DNA of 64,000 nt, from positions 4,003,821-4,067,820 of the forward strand of contig JAJEKV010000057.1 in assembly GCA_021234155.1 (NCBI GenBank), written 5' to 3'. The position numbers and the translations under genes are program-made. This stretch comes from Isoetes taiwanensis. Taxonomy: Eukaryota > Streptophyta > Lycopodiopsida > Isoetales > Isoetaceae. The notes below the pieces were generated by a model. It searched no databases. It was given only the letters and a program-made list of their open reading frames with translations, and was not told the DNA's origin. This document shows, one piece after another, positions 10,200-21,640 of this stretch (position 1 is the stretch's first letter; the number at the start of each line of letters is the position of its first letter).

Positions 10200-10750
10200 G
10201 AGGTAATTTGAGATCTCATTTTGTCCCATTAAGGGATGCTTAAAAAGCCTCATCAGCTTTTTAAACTGTCCAATAAGAGAAGAGCTCCAAAGTGTATTTT
10301 ATTCCAAAGATTATGTGGCGTGATAATTAATGCGCTTCTAACTAACTTTTTTTTAAAGTGTCATTTTTCTACTATACCTTTTGATCAAAAACTCCGATTC
10401 GAACACTATTTGTGGCAATGGATTCGTCTCCTTAAGATCTTTCTAATGATAACCCATTGTTATATCTTTTGGGATGTAAATATATAAGAAAAGAGCAAAA
10501 AACCATATTTTTTAAGGTTAACACATATGGCTTGTATTGAAATACATCATAACCATATATCACTTGAAAGATCTTTTCATTCTGCATCTAATGCAACAAA
10601 CGCCGCAGCATTTTCATGAGTAGATCAAAAGTTATAGGGAAAAAACGATAGCAATGAAGTTGTTAATGCTGCATTAATTGCAGTTTGATGTAGAGTACTC
10701 ATTCTATTGGAGGATTCTTATGGGGACAAAAGGAGATCTCAAATTACCTC
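10200..10750. mobile_element. 551-bp MITE with 28-bp terminal inverted repeats, TA target
   Basis: The left end GAGGTAATTTGAGATCTCAT (continuing TTTGTCCC) and the reverse complement of the right end (GAGGTAATTTGAGATCTCCT, continuing TTTGTCCC) match over about 28 bp with one mismatch. TA flanks both ends (10198-10199 and 10751-10752), as expected of Tc1/mariner/pogo-type transposition. The interior is AT-rich and noncoding, so this is a non-autonomous element. The superfamily is inferred from the TA duplication only. Confidence 0.8.
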
Positions 10751-10877
10751 TAATGGAATCCAGAGCATGGTTTGTTCATGATCGACAGGATCTCAGGACC
10801 GCCTGCAGCGCCTGAGGACGATGAATCTGATTAGTTTGTAGTTTATGTTCTATTATAATGCGTTATTTATGCCAAAC

Positions 10878-10898
10878 AAATCGCGCCACGCGCGATTT
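10878..10898. repeat. Isolated palindrome-family member
   Basis: AAATCGCGCC-A-CGCGCGATTT is a near-perfect member with arms identical to those at 6608 and 6642. A half site (GGCGCGATTTTGG) follows at about 11178-11190. Beyond this point I see no further clear member until a weak one near 63327. Confidence 0.75.
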
Positions 10899-11214
10899 GA
10901 ACCACGAAAATCTCTGTTTTGTAGCAACTTGCTTGTTGTTATTTACTCGTAAAGCATTACAATTTCAATGTTTAGATTTCGTTGTCGTCCGTGAATGTGC
11001 GAATTAATAGGCAATTTCCTGCTTTTTCAACTGCCTACATTCTGTCATAATATGGGTCATTTGCATCGAATATTTGAATGCCTTTGCATTTTCACATAAA
11101 ATGCATATTCCCAGCCCGAAAATGAACACAGTGCAAAAGTGTGGTTAATTCAATATAATGGTCAATAAAATGCTTATACGGCGCGATTTTGGAATAGACA
11201 TAATCCCAATTTAA

Positions 11215-11730
11215 TTGAATGATGGTTTAAAACATAAGTACCATAATTTAGAGGCAATGCCGGGTGATTTCTTGATGACAAAATATTGTAACTGTAATCT
11301 CTGGGGTGTCTTGCCCCTATGGCAAGAGCATCTGAAAGGGCTCTGCCATCGACAACAAGGGAAGTGGCCGGAAGCAGAACAACAAATGCAACAGCAGATT
11401 AAGCCATTTCGGCACAGGAAAATCAGTTTTGGCAAGAAAAACCTAACGGGACAAAGATCATTTGGCTGTTGTTCGGGCTCTGGCATGCGGCTCGAGCTCT
11501 AAGGATTAACGTTGCAGATGAATGCATTATATGAGAGGGCCTGCATTTTGTTTGGGCTACCAGTTACACTGTAAGAAGAGGTTCACCCACTAACGAGGGT
11601 GACCGCCAGTTTAAGGGCGCTAGCAAGTTTGGAGCAGTTTTCAGAATATACCAGGTATATACTAGTATATCCTTAGAATATGCTAAGAACCCACCTAAAC
11701 AAGGGTTTGCCCCCCTAGGGGCAACCCAAA
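11215..11730 (+). other. Unassigned stretch flanking the big duplication
   Basis: A 95-codon frame at 11215-11502 (NLWGVLPLWQEHLKGLCHRQ) has no recognised family. 11640-11730 weakly resembles 52255-52355 (shared GGGCAACCCAAAAAC and a similar IYQVY/VYFSIYPGYP-type reading), possibly two remnants of one gene family. Confidence 0.2.
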
Positions 11731-12003
11731 AACATAGTGCAAGTATATCAACAGTAGAGGCTCTGCTAAAACTCAAAGCTGGCATTAATATGGTCCATCG
11801 GTCTCATTTATGTACCTATATATTCTTCATTACCTTGGCTCTATGCCCGAGAAGAACGTGGCTTCCAAGCTCTTGAAATTTGTTATGCACCCTCTTATCA
11901 CATTATGAAATTGGCTGGCCCAAAATCTCTATCAAACTTTTCATTTTTGGGGCCATATAGCAACGTTTCCTGGCAAAAACCATCTGCATGTATATGTTCT
12001 CTA

Positions 12004-15000
12004 AAGTTTTTATTGTTATTTGTAATTTAAAGGTGTTCTATTATTTGTTGTGAATTTGGATGCTATCTAGATATTTCTGCTGTGTGGTGATTACTGTGGT
12101 TATACTCCAGCATTTATGTGATGAAGTAGAGAAACATTTTAATGGAAATGTTCAAACATGCAAGACACCAGCAGATTTTTGAAACGCATTTAAGTTCTAG
12201 GTGCTACAATATTGCCAAAGGACTTAAAAATCCATCTATCGCAGTGCGCACCACAAAGTATACTTAAGAACACAAATAAAATGGTAGCATATTTTGGCAT
12301 TATTTTCAAGATCGTGTACCTCTTTTGTAGCATGTGTTGGAAACATGCTTCTAATGCACATGAAGAAATAGATTAAGATTAGACATTTTCAACAATCCTT
12401 TCCAAGCATTCAATTTTACTTACCCTTGAATGATGGTTGCTTACGATAATGTGGCTAGCGTATTTCTCTTGGATAAGAGGTATATATTGGTTTATTTACG
12501 GTGAAGGCAAGGAATAAGCTTTCCATGTTTTATGCTACCTTCATGTTGTATGTGCTATTCACAAGCTTTTGGATTTGTTGGCATAATTTGAACTTTACAT
12601 ACAGATAAGGCCTTTGTCATTGTAGTCATTGTACCATCACCATGTACATTGGGACCTCTTAGAGCTACTACTTGAATAAGACATTTATAAGTACTTTATG
12701 GAGGGGAAACTTATGAATTAGGATGAACATGTCATGTGATACATGCAATTGGACATGGTTTTGTAGAATAATTCAATGACAAAATATCTCTGAATAGTCC
12801 CAAGGAATATTTTGCTTCAAAAACTACATATTTGGATGTTCTTACAGGTGATCATCACCTCTATGCTTTTGGAAACTCATAATCCAACAATTTGATGAAA
12901 TCAGCGCAATGAAGGCAAAATATGTAGCTTATTAAATACTTTATGTGCATGTTCACAATGGAGATAAACATGTAGGTTATTAATTATTTTATGTAAACAC
13001 ATGCAAACGGATAGAGTCCCCTTAACACTAAAGATCTACTTAGGCAAAATGCATGCATACTATACAACAACAATGATAATGGACGGATAGAGTCCCTTCA
13101 ACTCTAAACATCCACTTTGGCAAAATGTGTGCATCATTTGAGGCTATACAACAATGATAACATAGCTTAAAATTTTGACATCAACTAAAGATGATTAAAA
13201 GTCCTTATAGTTAATCATTTTCATTAAAGTTAAAGGTGTTTATAGACGCAATTGTTGCCCAGTTTTTTTAGACAACCTTAAAACATGCTAATATATAATA
13301 CCTTACATCTATAGATTATGGTCATCGCACTTTAATGCCAAGGGCCTAGCACAAGTTTATTAAAAAATTATCTCAAGGAAAACATAATTTATCCTCTCTT
13401 TTTCTTACTAGTAGAATGCGTGATTTCGCCTCTTAGCACATTTTATTTGCTAGAACAATGAAATTGTCTGCAATTTAAGAAGAAGACATAACTTATCACC
13501 TCTTTTCTTATTAGTCCAATGTGCACAACAGAATGCTTGATTTCACCTCTTTGATTCTCCAACTTATGCCCAGCAACACTGGGCACCGTAACTAGTTCAC
13601 ATACATAAGCACTATGGCTTGCATCAAGCATTGACATACGTTGGATGCACAAAGTGATACATGATACAAAGTTTTTATAGTTGTAATTTAAAGGTGTTCT
13701 ATTATTTGTTGTGGATTTGGATGCTATCTAGATATTTCTGCTGTGTGGTGATTACTGTGGTTATACTCCAGCATTTATGTGATGAAGTAGAGAAACATTT
13801 TAATGGAAATGTTCAAACATGCAAGACACCAGCAGATTTTTGAAACGCATTTAAGTTCTAGGTGCTACAATATTGCCAAAGGACTTAAAAATCCATCTAT
13901 CACAGTGCGCACCACAAAATATACTTAAGAACACAAATAAAATGGTAGCATATTTTGGCATTACTTTCAAGACCGTGTATCTCTTTTGTAGCATGTGTTG
14001 GAAACATGCTTCTAATGCACATGAAGAAATAGATTAAGATTAGACATTTTCAACAATCCTTTCCAAGCATTCAATTTTACTTACCCTTGAATGATGGTTG
14101 CTTATGATAATGTGGCTAGCGTATTTCTCTTGGATAAGAGGTATATATTGGTTTATTTACAGTGAAGGCAAGGAATAAGCTTTCTATGTTTTATGCCTAC
14201 TTCATGTTGTATGTGCTATCCACAAGGCTTTGGATTTGTTGGCATAATTTGAACTTTACATACAGATAAGGCCTTTGTCATTGTAGTCATTGTACCATCA
14301 CCATGTGCATTGGGACCTCTTAGAGGTACTACTTGAATAAGATATCTATAAGTACTTTATGGAGGGGAAACTTATGAATTAGGATGAACATGTCATGTGA
14401 TATACATGCAATTTGACATGGTTTTGTAGAATAATTCAATGACAAAACATCTCTGTATAGTCCCAAGGAATATTTTGCTTCAAAAATTACATATTTGGAT
14501 GTTTTTACAAGTGATCATCACCTATATGCTTTTGGAAAGTCATAATCCAACAATTTGATGAAATCAGCGCAATGAAGGCAAAATATGTAGCTTATTAAAT
14601 ATTTTATGTGCATGTTCTAGGTTATTAATTATTTTATGTAAACACATGCAAACGGATAGAGGCCCCTTAACACTAAAGGTCCACTTAGGCAAAATGCATG
14701 CATACTATACAACAATGATAACGCTGGATAAAGTCCCTTCAACTCTAAACATCCACTTTGGCAAAATGTGTGCATCATTTGAGGCTATCAAACAATGATA
14801 ACATAGCTTAAAATTTTGACATCAACTAAAGATGATTAGAAGTCCTTATAGTTAATCTTATAGACGAAATTGTTGCCCGGTTTCTTTAGACAACCTTAAA
14901 ACATGCTAATACATAAAACCTTACATCTATAGATTATGGTCATCGCACTAGCACAAGTTTATTAAGAAATTATCTCTCATGTACTTTTTGAGATTATGAT

Positions 15001-15362
15001 ACATAGTATCATGATACCAAGTATTTGGTCTTAGCACATTTTATTGCTAGACCAATGGAACTAAAATATAAGGAAACCATAATTTATCCTCTCTTTTTCT
15101 TACAGGTGGAATGCTTGATTTCACCCCTTAGCACAATTTATTTGCTAGAACAATGAAATTGCCTGCAATTTAAGAAGAAGACATTATCCTCTCCTTTCTT
15201 ATTAGTCCAATGTGCACAACAGAATGCTTGATTTCACCTCTTTGATTCTCCAACCTATGCCCAACAATGCTGGGCACCGTAACTAGTTCACATACATAAG
15301 CTTGCCCAACTATGGCTTGCATCAAGCATTGACATACGTTGAAATACGCACAAAGTGATACA
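12004..15362. repeat. 1.67-kb tandem duplication inside K1
   Basis: 12004-13668 and 13669-15362 are near-identical head-to-tail copies. Both begin AAGTTTTTAT...TTGTAATTTAAAGG and both contain the AATGTGCACAACAGAATGCT stretch near their ends. The junction lies inside ACATGATACAAAGTTTTTAT at about 13660-13678. K2 has one copy only (from about 33520). No coding region is recognised in the unit. Confidence 0.9.
13005..13160. repeat. Two ~78-bp tandem subunits
   Basis: The phrase ACGGATAGAGTCCC...CACT(T)AGGCAAAATGCATGCATACTATACAACAATGATAA is present twice in diverged form, at about 13005-13080 and 13080-13160. The same pair recurs at about 14650-14800 and 34520-34680, so it predates the larger duplications. 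Confidence 0.6.
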
Positions 15363-16193
15363 TGATTACATGTTTTACAAACTTTCAGGACAAGAAAATT
15401 TATGTCTACATTTATTATGATGACACACAAAATGTATTTCGTTCTGACTATAATCCATAAAGAAAATAATATGTCTACAATCTAATATGATGATTATGGT
15501 TTTTTTAAGAAAATAATATGTCTATAATTTAATATGATGATTATGGTTTGTTGCATTCACAAGCACATGAGTTGGATGATCACTTTGTATGTTACATAAG
15601 CACAGGGCATTGGTCTGATTATGTTGATCTAAATTGATGAATAATTGCGGCAATATCTAGGTTGGCAAATGTAAAACTAACGACATACTCTCCTTGAATG
15701 TTCCATAAATGAATAGCATAAGTTAGATATTGATGTATATTTTTTTTTGACTTGGTCACAAGGTCGATGGAGACATGCACTTCATGTCAAGTATTTTGTT
15801 GTTCTTTTTCATAAGCCACCCTACTCATTGTGGTTTATATTGTGCACATCTTTAGCTCAAGCTTTGCATCACATAAAGGCTACTATAGTAATTTAAGTGT
15901 GTCTTAGCGTTATGCTATGATGTGAGAACCATCGTGATTTACTATATGAGGAGGAGAGCATACATCCTACGTATAGAATTTTGTAATTATTGAACACTGC
16001 CCAAACTATATTTGAAATGAATAATGTATTCAACATCTTTATATATACAAATGACAAAGGGGATGCCCCTTGTAGGCTTGGTCTCACCCAAAGTTATAAT
16101 AATGTCTTTATTACGGTATCACACCAGAGATCCTTGCAAAAAATAGTCCTCCAACATAGAAAATGGAGGTGTATATACAAATATATTGTGCAT
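15363..16193. other. Intergenic, 3' side of the kinase gene
   Basis: AT-rich single-copy part of K1, duplicated in K2 (about 35280-36109). It includes a small duplication of AGAAAATAATATGTCTA(C/T)AAT (about 15462-15530). No gene or RNA is recognised. Confidence 0.4.
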
Positions 16194-17087
16194 TTAGAAG
16201 GATGCACCAAAAAATGTTGCAAACCATGGATGTTGCAAGACTTTAAAAAATGTAGGCCTTTGTTTCGGTCTACATAACATCGAGTAGATGAGATCCTTGA
16301 CCACTTCAGACACATTTAGCTCCTCTAGGTGGTGGCAGATATTATCAACAAGCTCCTCCTCTTCCAAGTGACAGCAAATGTCATCAACAAGCTCATTAAT
16401 TGAGCACTTATGGGGAAACATTTGGGTGCCAGACAACATCTCATAAAGAATTACACCTGCGCTCCACACATCAACCTTTGCCCCGTAACATTGTAACAGA
16501 ACCTCGGGTGCCATATAACTTGGCGTTCCCACAATATCAGAGAAGGTGTCTTTATAGTCTATAAATTCTGATAATCCAAAGTCTGCCACCTTTACGTCCA
16601 TGAACTTTGAGTTTTGTATGTTTTGCTTCAAAAGAATATTTTGGGGCTTAAGATCTCTATGGATAATGTTGTGAGAGTGACAAAACACCATAGCATGGAC
16701 AATTTGAATGAATAGAAACTTGGCCTCGTCTTCAAGTAGCCTACCTCGATCATTGATGTAGTCGTGAAGGTTGCCCCCCTCGCAAAGCTCCATTAGCATG
16801 TACACGTTAGAAGTATCTTCGTGAAATGCCTTGCAAGCCACTATATGCGGATTGGAGGAGAGGCGAGCTCCAATTCTGATCTCCCGGACTACATCATCCC
16901 ACTCTTCTTCTTCCACCAGCTTCTTTTTGGAAATAATCTTGCACGCCAATTTTTTACCAGTTTCTAGATGCTTGCACAGCTTCACTTGGCCCATTGCACC
17001 CGCACCCAATATCTCGTCTTCAAATATTTCAATGGAGTTCCCCAATATAGTCTTCTTAGCCTTCCCAATATCTGCTCCCATCGCCAT
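16194..17087 (-). CDS. Intact single-domain Ser/Thr protein kinase (CAMK/CDPK-PPCK-like)
   Basis: A 297-residue intronless frame consists of one kinase domain. Visible elements in order: glycine loop GAGAMGQV (residues ~30-37), the ATP-binding Lys in LACKIISKK, the catalytic loop IIHRDLKPQNILL (~155-167), the magnesium-binding motif ADFGLSEF, GTPSYMAPEV, DVWSAGVILYEML, and a C-terminal QRPTFFKVLQHPWF. All usual catalytic residues are present, so it should phosphorylate Ser/Thr. ATG at 17087 is chosen; a GTG precedes it. With no autoinhibitory region or EF hands it resembles PEP-carboxylase-kinase-like or truncated calcium-dependent kinases; substrate and regulation are unknown. A diverged 13-residue tandem repeat (ELVDDICCHLEEE, then ELVDNICHHLEEL) sits late in the domain. 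A copy at 36110-37002 is frameshifted. Lack of introns fits a retrocopy, but no tail is visible. Confidence 0.85.
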   Translation of the reverse strand: MAMGADIGKAKKTILGNSIEIFEDEILGAGAMGQVKLCKHLETGKKLACKIISKKKLVEEEEWDDVVREIRIGARLSSNPHIVACKAFHEDTSNVYMLMELCEGGNLHDYINDRGRLLEDEAKFLFIQIVHAMVFCHSHNIIHRDLKPQNILLKQNIQNSKFMDVKVADFGLSEFIDYKDTFSDIVGTPSYMAPEVLLQCYGAKVDVWSAGVILYEMLSGTQMFPHKCSINELVDDICCHLEEEELVDNICHHLEELNVSEVVKDLIYSMLCRPKQRPTFFKVLQHPWFATFFGASF

Positions 17088-17299
17088 CACTTTTGCGCTG
17101 TAAGAATGTCGCTCAGACCTAAATGCTTGCGTTATAAAAATTGTATTGTAAAAGATCTAATAAAATCCTAGGCCTAACAATTTTTTTTTTGCGTGTTAAA
17201 TGCTATCGCATGAATACCGTCAGATCAAGATAAACCAAGGGCTTAGATTTTGATCTTGGTCTTCCTATCTCATTGGTCCATATTTTGGCGGGATTCTTC

Positions 17300-17800
17300 G
17301 CTCCCATTCCGGCTATGGCGATGGAGACTTCATCGATCCTCATACAGATGCTCTTCCTGAAGTGAAACAGACCATTCATCTGCCTTCGTCTGTTTCGGGT
17401 CCTCATTTTGTGATACAAACATGACGACGGCAACATATGGACCACATTTAAGGTAACCAATTTCAAGGTAAAATTTATGCCTGTGCTGCGAGGTCAATCT
17501 TTGTGGCAGTGCATCCAACTAGCAGGGCTGGATCGTAACCTTGGTTTGTACTGTTTGGCCACAGTTCCGGAGGCAAGGGGATTTTCTATGTGCGGAAAGA
17601 CAAGGCCCTTTCTCATCTGCTGAACCCTTTCTTGCCCTTCACATTCAAATTCTGCAATTATTTCAAATTGGTCCGCCGGGCTCCACTGTTCAATTTCGTG
17701 AAGAATATCAACTGGGTGGCCTGCAGATGGGCGATGCTGGGTGGATTTTTCTCTGGCCTGAGCAGTTTTATGTCAAGATAGAGATTTTTGAGTTCAAATG
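17300..17800 (+). pseudogene. Decayed fragment, possible beta-propeller (lyase/SMP-30-like)
   Basis: The S1 version reads PHTDALPEV, then GPHFVIQ, then a gap. The better copy at 38916-39370 shows the same elements, and S3 has it at 43536-43890. In S1 the piece GSGNLLKV seen in S2 is deleted, and the second half (LSHLLNPFLPFTFKFCNYF, then RRAPLFNFVKNINWVACRW) stays open to 17781. The first half has the spacing of a virginiamycin-B-lyase or SMP-30-type propeller blade. That identification is weak. The second half is unrecognised. It is broken in every copy. Confidence 0.3.
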
Positions 17801-18174
17801 AATCTTCCTGAGTGCTGAAGCTAGGTAAAATCCGAAGCAAGCTATGGCTAGGGCTATGCTTTCTGCGAGGCTAGGTTGCTGAAGCAAGTTATGGCTATGG
17901 CGAGGTTAGGTATGGCTATGGTTTTTAAGAAACGAAGATTTCCATCATAGAACAGAGAAACTATAAAACAGAAAAACACTCTGATGGCGATGATGCACAC
18001 AAAGAAGGTATTAATGCACAAAACCTGTTCTGCATTTCTTCCATTCAAAATTCAATCTCGAGATGTTTTTTTGCAGTCTTACAAGCATTAAGGAATTATC
18101 TGAAGCGAATGTGATAAAATACGGCGCCACAGTTCACCAAACAGCCCTTCCTTAAAAAACAGGTTCTTCTTCTT

Positions 18175-18462
18175 ATGGTTCTCATGCAAGCTTTGACAAT
18201 TGCACTAGTAGATAAAATAAAAAGATTGAATGCCATTTTAGAAGACGATGAGACAGATATTCATCAAGCCTCCCTTGAAAGAAGCCAAGCTCGTACAGTG
18301 TCCAGAATGTTATTGTTTTCAATGCTTAACTCTGATTTTACATTGCCCAGAGGAACCCTGCCAGGAATTAGTTATGGTCAATGCTATATAAGGCCACAAT
18401 CAACACATTGGTGGTTCCATATGATTTGTGCTTTAATCAGTGCTTTAATCTATCTGATCTAG
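18175..18462 (+). other. Recurrent 95-codon frame, unrecognised
   Basis: The frame MVLMQALTIALVDKIKRLNA, then ILEDDETDIHQASLERSQAR, FSMLNSDFTLPRGTLPG and STHWWFHMI recurs at 39731-40003 and about 44160-44484 with a few changes and small indels. It may be part of a transposon-associated gene in block S. I cannot name it. Its conservation among copies reflects recent duplication and is not evidence of selection. Confidence 0.3.
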
Positions 18463-19679
18463 GTTGCACTGGACATATTTTAACATCGTGGCGGAATGTA
18501 TATTGTATTGCCATTGCTCTCCATCAAACAAAGGAGTCAAACTGAAGTTTTTGAAGTTGTTATTGCAACAATGCTGTTTTGACATTGTTATTGCAGCAAT
18601 GTTTATGCATGTTTTCCAGCAGTGTTATTTTATTTCAGAATTTTCAGCCCTTAACTCCTGCTTTTTGGTCTCACATGTGTATCCATTGTTCAGATGGAAG
18701 AATGGACAGTAGAAAGTATCCAGCATTGTTTGGTACAGCTGCGTATCAGTATCAGTACCACTGATTTTGTACATTAAGCTATAACAAACGTAAATAGATA
18801 TGACAAAAAGTAGCCATCCTTTTTTTTAACAATTGCGTAGTGTTGTTCCTATCAAAATCTTAACTTAATAACTAGTCATCAAAACTCCTTTAGAAATGAA
18901 ATTGACGTTATTGCCCAACATAAGACATCTGAGACTCTTTCTGCCTTACTTCTGCTATGTAAACAAACAAATGCTAGAGTAAACACAAAAAATGCACCAA
19001 TTGGTCTTTTCACAAGCAGAAGTAGGACTTGCATTATCGTAAGAGGTACTTAGGGTAAGGTGCCCAGCTACGGTTTTGGACCCATTGAATGCCACGTTTA
19101 GCCCAGCGAAGCACTTTTGGCCTGCCCACTCACGGTTTTTACCTTATTCCGTCAAAGGGGCTAGGTTTTGCCCATTTCGATTTTGGCTCCTTCCATCTAT
19201 GGCTTTTGGCTTGTCTATCGGTAGATTCTCCACTCCTGATGACGATTTTTATGCCTCCCATTGATGATTTCGCTACAACCAAGAGCTGCCCTTTTCCCGC
19301 TGAAAAATCTGGAGGTACGTGATGCTTTTCATGCAATCCTTTGCATTTGTCTAAGAATTAAGTCTCACGGCAAAGAGGATTCCCGCCTTAGCTAGCTAAT
19401 TGAGCTTCTGAATTCCTTATGTGCTTTCTAATCCTATGGATGATTGGAGGATCAACCTTGGGCATGAGATCTAAGCCGTTTGCTACAAGATCCTTTAGGC
19501 TCCAGCCATTCTACATTCAAACTAGGCCTAAGGTGATTCAAATGACAGGATATAAGATGAAGCATCCATTGAATCACCAAAGAGGTCTGCAAGAGTTACA
19601 GCCATGGCAATTCTCAGAACAAGAAGAATTCAGCCTCATGCAACAAGAGTGTGCCTGGCCTTAAAAAATACTACCTGTT

Positions 19680-21640
19680 ATGAGAAGTAGATCAAAGAGG
19701 AGGCCAAGAGTGTTTCATAATCCGTGCATAGTAGAAGATCAACCTCATAATATGGCAAAGCAGAAGACCAGCCTCATCATGCAAACCAAGCATGCAAATA
19801 AGAAAGCAAGGGGATCTTGGAGAGAGGAGGATATGCTTGAGGCAATGGATAGAATTGATGATGGTGATTTCTTAACCATCAAAGATGCAAAAAAACATTA
19901 TGGCATCCCTTATAGCAAAGATGAGGAATTGGTATTCGAGTTTACTCAAAAAAGGCGGGCAAGAATCCTAAGTGCTTAACAAAGGCGTAAGAGGATGATT
20001 TAGTGGACCGGTCATTAAGAAGAGTGAGTTGTGGCCTTGGAGTAACTAAAGATATGTTGAAGCATAGAGTTGAAACAATTTGTGCCGATCGAATAACTCG
20101 CTTTAAAAATGGGAAGCCTCGAGAAAAATGGTGGAGGCTATTTAAAAGAAGGCATAACAATCTATCTCTTAGATCAACGAAACCTTAGATGTTGCAAGAG
20201 CAAGAGCTATGAATCCCACTATATTGAGGCCTTGGTTTTCGTGTCTAGAAGAGATTTATAGTATCTTCAACTTTGATCCAACACACATTTGGAATGCCGA
20301 TGAGACAGTATACAAGCCGGTAAGGTGAAGGGCATGAAAGTAATTGCAAAGAAGGGTGTCAATGCAAGACATGAAATGGTGATGAAGAATAGAGAGTGGG
20401 TGACAGTTCTTGTATGTGCCAATGCTTCGTGAGGTGATGCCTTCTTATTACATTTTAAAGGTTCTAGAATTAGAGGAAACCATGTTTTGAACTGTGGAGC
20501 AGTGTTTGGTATGTCACCCGCCATCGGCATGGATGACAAGTGAGTTGTTCAAGCTTTGGATTACCGAAAGCACTTTCAATCCAAAGTACCGGTGGTATTT
20601 CTCCACGAAAATCCTCACTTGCTAATCTTGGATGGACATGGCGATCAATGCGGAGGATGATGTTATCTTGTTAGCAAGGTCTATTGGCCTTCACCTCATG
20701 ATCTTGCCTCCACACACATCTCACAAGTTGCAACCATTAGATGTAGCTGTTTTTTGGTCCTTTCAAAAGTATTTTAGACGTGAAAGAGCTAAATGGATGG
20801 CCTCTAAGCCTAAGGTAGAGCCCACAAAAGCTCGACTTAGGCAAGTTGATATGTGACTCCATGAGAGACGCCACCGCTCACCTAAATATTCTTCTTTGGT
20901 TTCAAGGCAACCGGTTTATGGCCTTTTAATGATGTCAGAATTGATAAATTGGTGACACCAAAGAAGAGATCCAAATTTGCCCTACACCTTCCGGAAGAGT
21001 TGGTTGAAGAGCATGCACGGAGGAATTGCATGTTGAGGTAGGAGATGAAGAGGAAGAAGCATTTGGACCATATGATCAAGAAGCTTATATGAATGATGAG
21101 CATGCTCCAAACCTGCAAGGTATACATTAATGTTATTAGATTCCTTGTGGTCTGAGTTTTATGAGTTACATGCACATCCTCATCATCTTAAGCACATGCT
21201 CATGCACATCCTTTTACAGGTATAGAGATTATTATGGGAGCACATGGAGCAGGTCCTTCAAGAGCAGCCCCCGCCAATGTAATTGAGCAAGTCCTTTGAG
21301 AGCAGCCCCTTTTAATGTGAGTGGAGGAAGTCCTTCATTAGCAGCCACTATCAATGTAACCGAGAGCAAACTCACAACAACAAGTTTCTATTGCTAGGAG
21401 GTCTGCCTTTCCAGATTTAAGTAAAGTTGGCTATGTTACATCCGATCAATTCATTAGAGCCAAGAAGAGGAAAAAAGGAAGAAGGCCGAGGATGAAAGAA
21501 ATAAGCAACAAAAGCTGGAAGAGAAGAAAAGAGAGATGGAAAGGAAGAAGAAGTTGAAAGAAGTTTTGGATAAGGAAAAGCAACAAAGGAAAGAAGAAAG
21601 AGAGATGAAGAAGAGATTGGAGGAGCAAGAGGAGGCTAGT
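19680..21640 (+). pseudogene. Pogo-like transposase (DDE_1 type), broken
   Basis: Pieces in order: a helix-turn-helix (Psq-like) N-terminus, GSWREEDMLEAMDRIDDGDF and KDAKKHYGIP (19680-19979); a second DNA-binding stretch, HRVETICADRITRFKNGKPR (20003-20188); first catalytic Asp in FDPTHIWNADET (~20275-20305); REWVTVLVCANAS (~20390-20430); second Asp in LLILDGHGD (~20620-20645); third Asp in LPPHTSHKLQPLDVAVF (20703-20753); and a Lys/Glu coiled-coil tail (KREMERKKKLKEVLDKEK, 21525-21640). At least five frame changes or stops separate the pieces, so it cannot make transposase. The order matches the Tc1/mariner-related pogo/Tigger family. Confidence 0.88.

Larger units (their letters stand above)
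11731..17112. repeat. Block K1: first copy of the kinase-bearing duplication
   Basis: From AACATAGTGCAAGTATATCA at 11731 to the kinase 5' end at about 17112, the sequence matches 33248-37024 closely in the same orientation, except that K1 carries an internal tandem duplication (12004-15362). Apart from the kinase at its right end the block is noncoding. The offset between K1 and K2 is about 21.5 kb, so the pair marks a large tandem duplication. Confidence 0.9.
17157..19052. repeat. Block S1, left part
   Basis: From CTAATAAAATCCTAGGCC onward this matches S2 (38752-40680) and, from about 17395, S3 (43536-45090). It carries a decayed beta-propeller-like fragment (17290-17800) and a recurrent short frame (18175-18462). 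Confidence 0.85.

Noticed and set aside
2977-11190. CRISPR-like array interpretation of the palindromes
   Set aside because: Spacing is irregular (tens to thousands of bp), copies vary in the centre, and the sequence is a plant nuclear type. They are dispersed palindromes, not a repeat-spacer array.
16194-17087. Calling the kinase a full calcium-dependent protein kinase
   Set aside because: No EF hands or autoinhibitory junction follow; the sequence downstream is noncoding, so only a bare kinase domain is supported.
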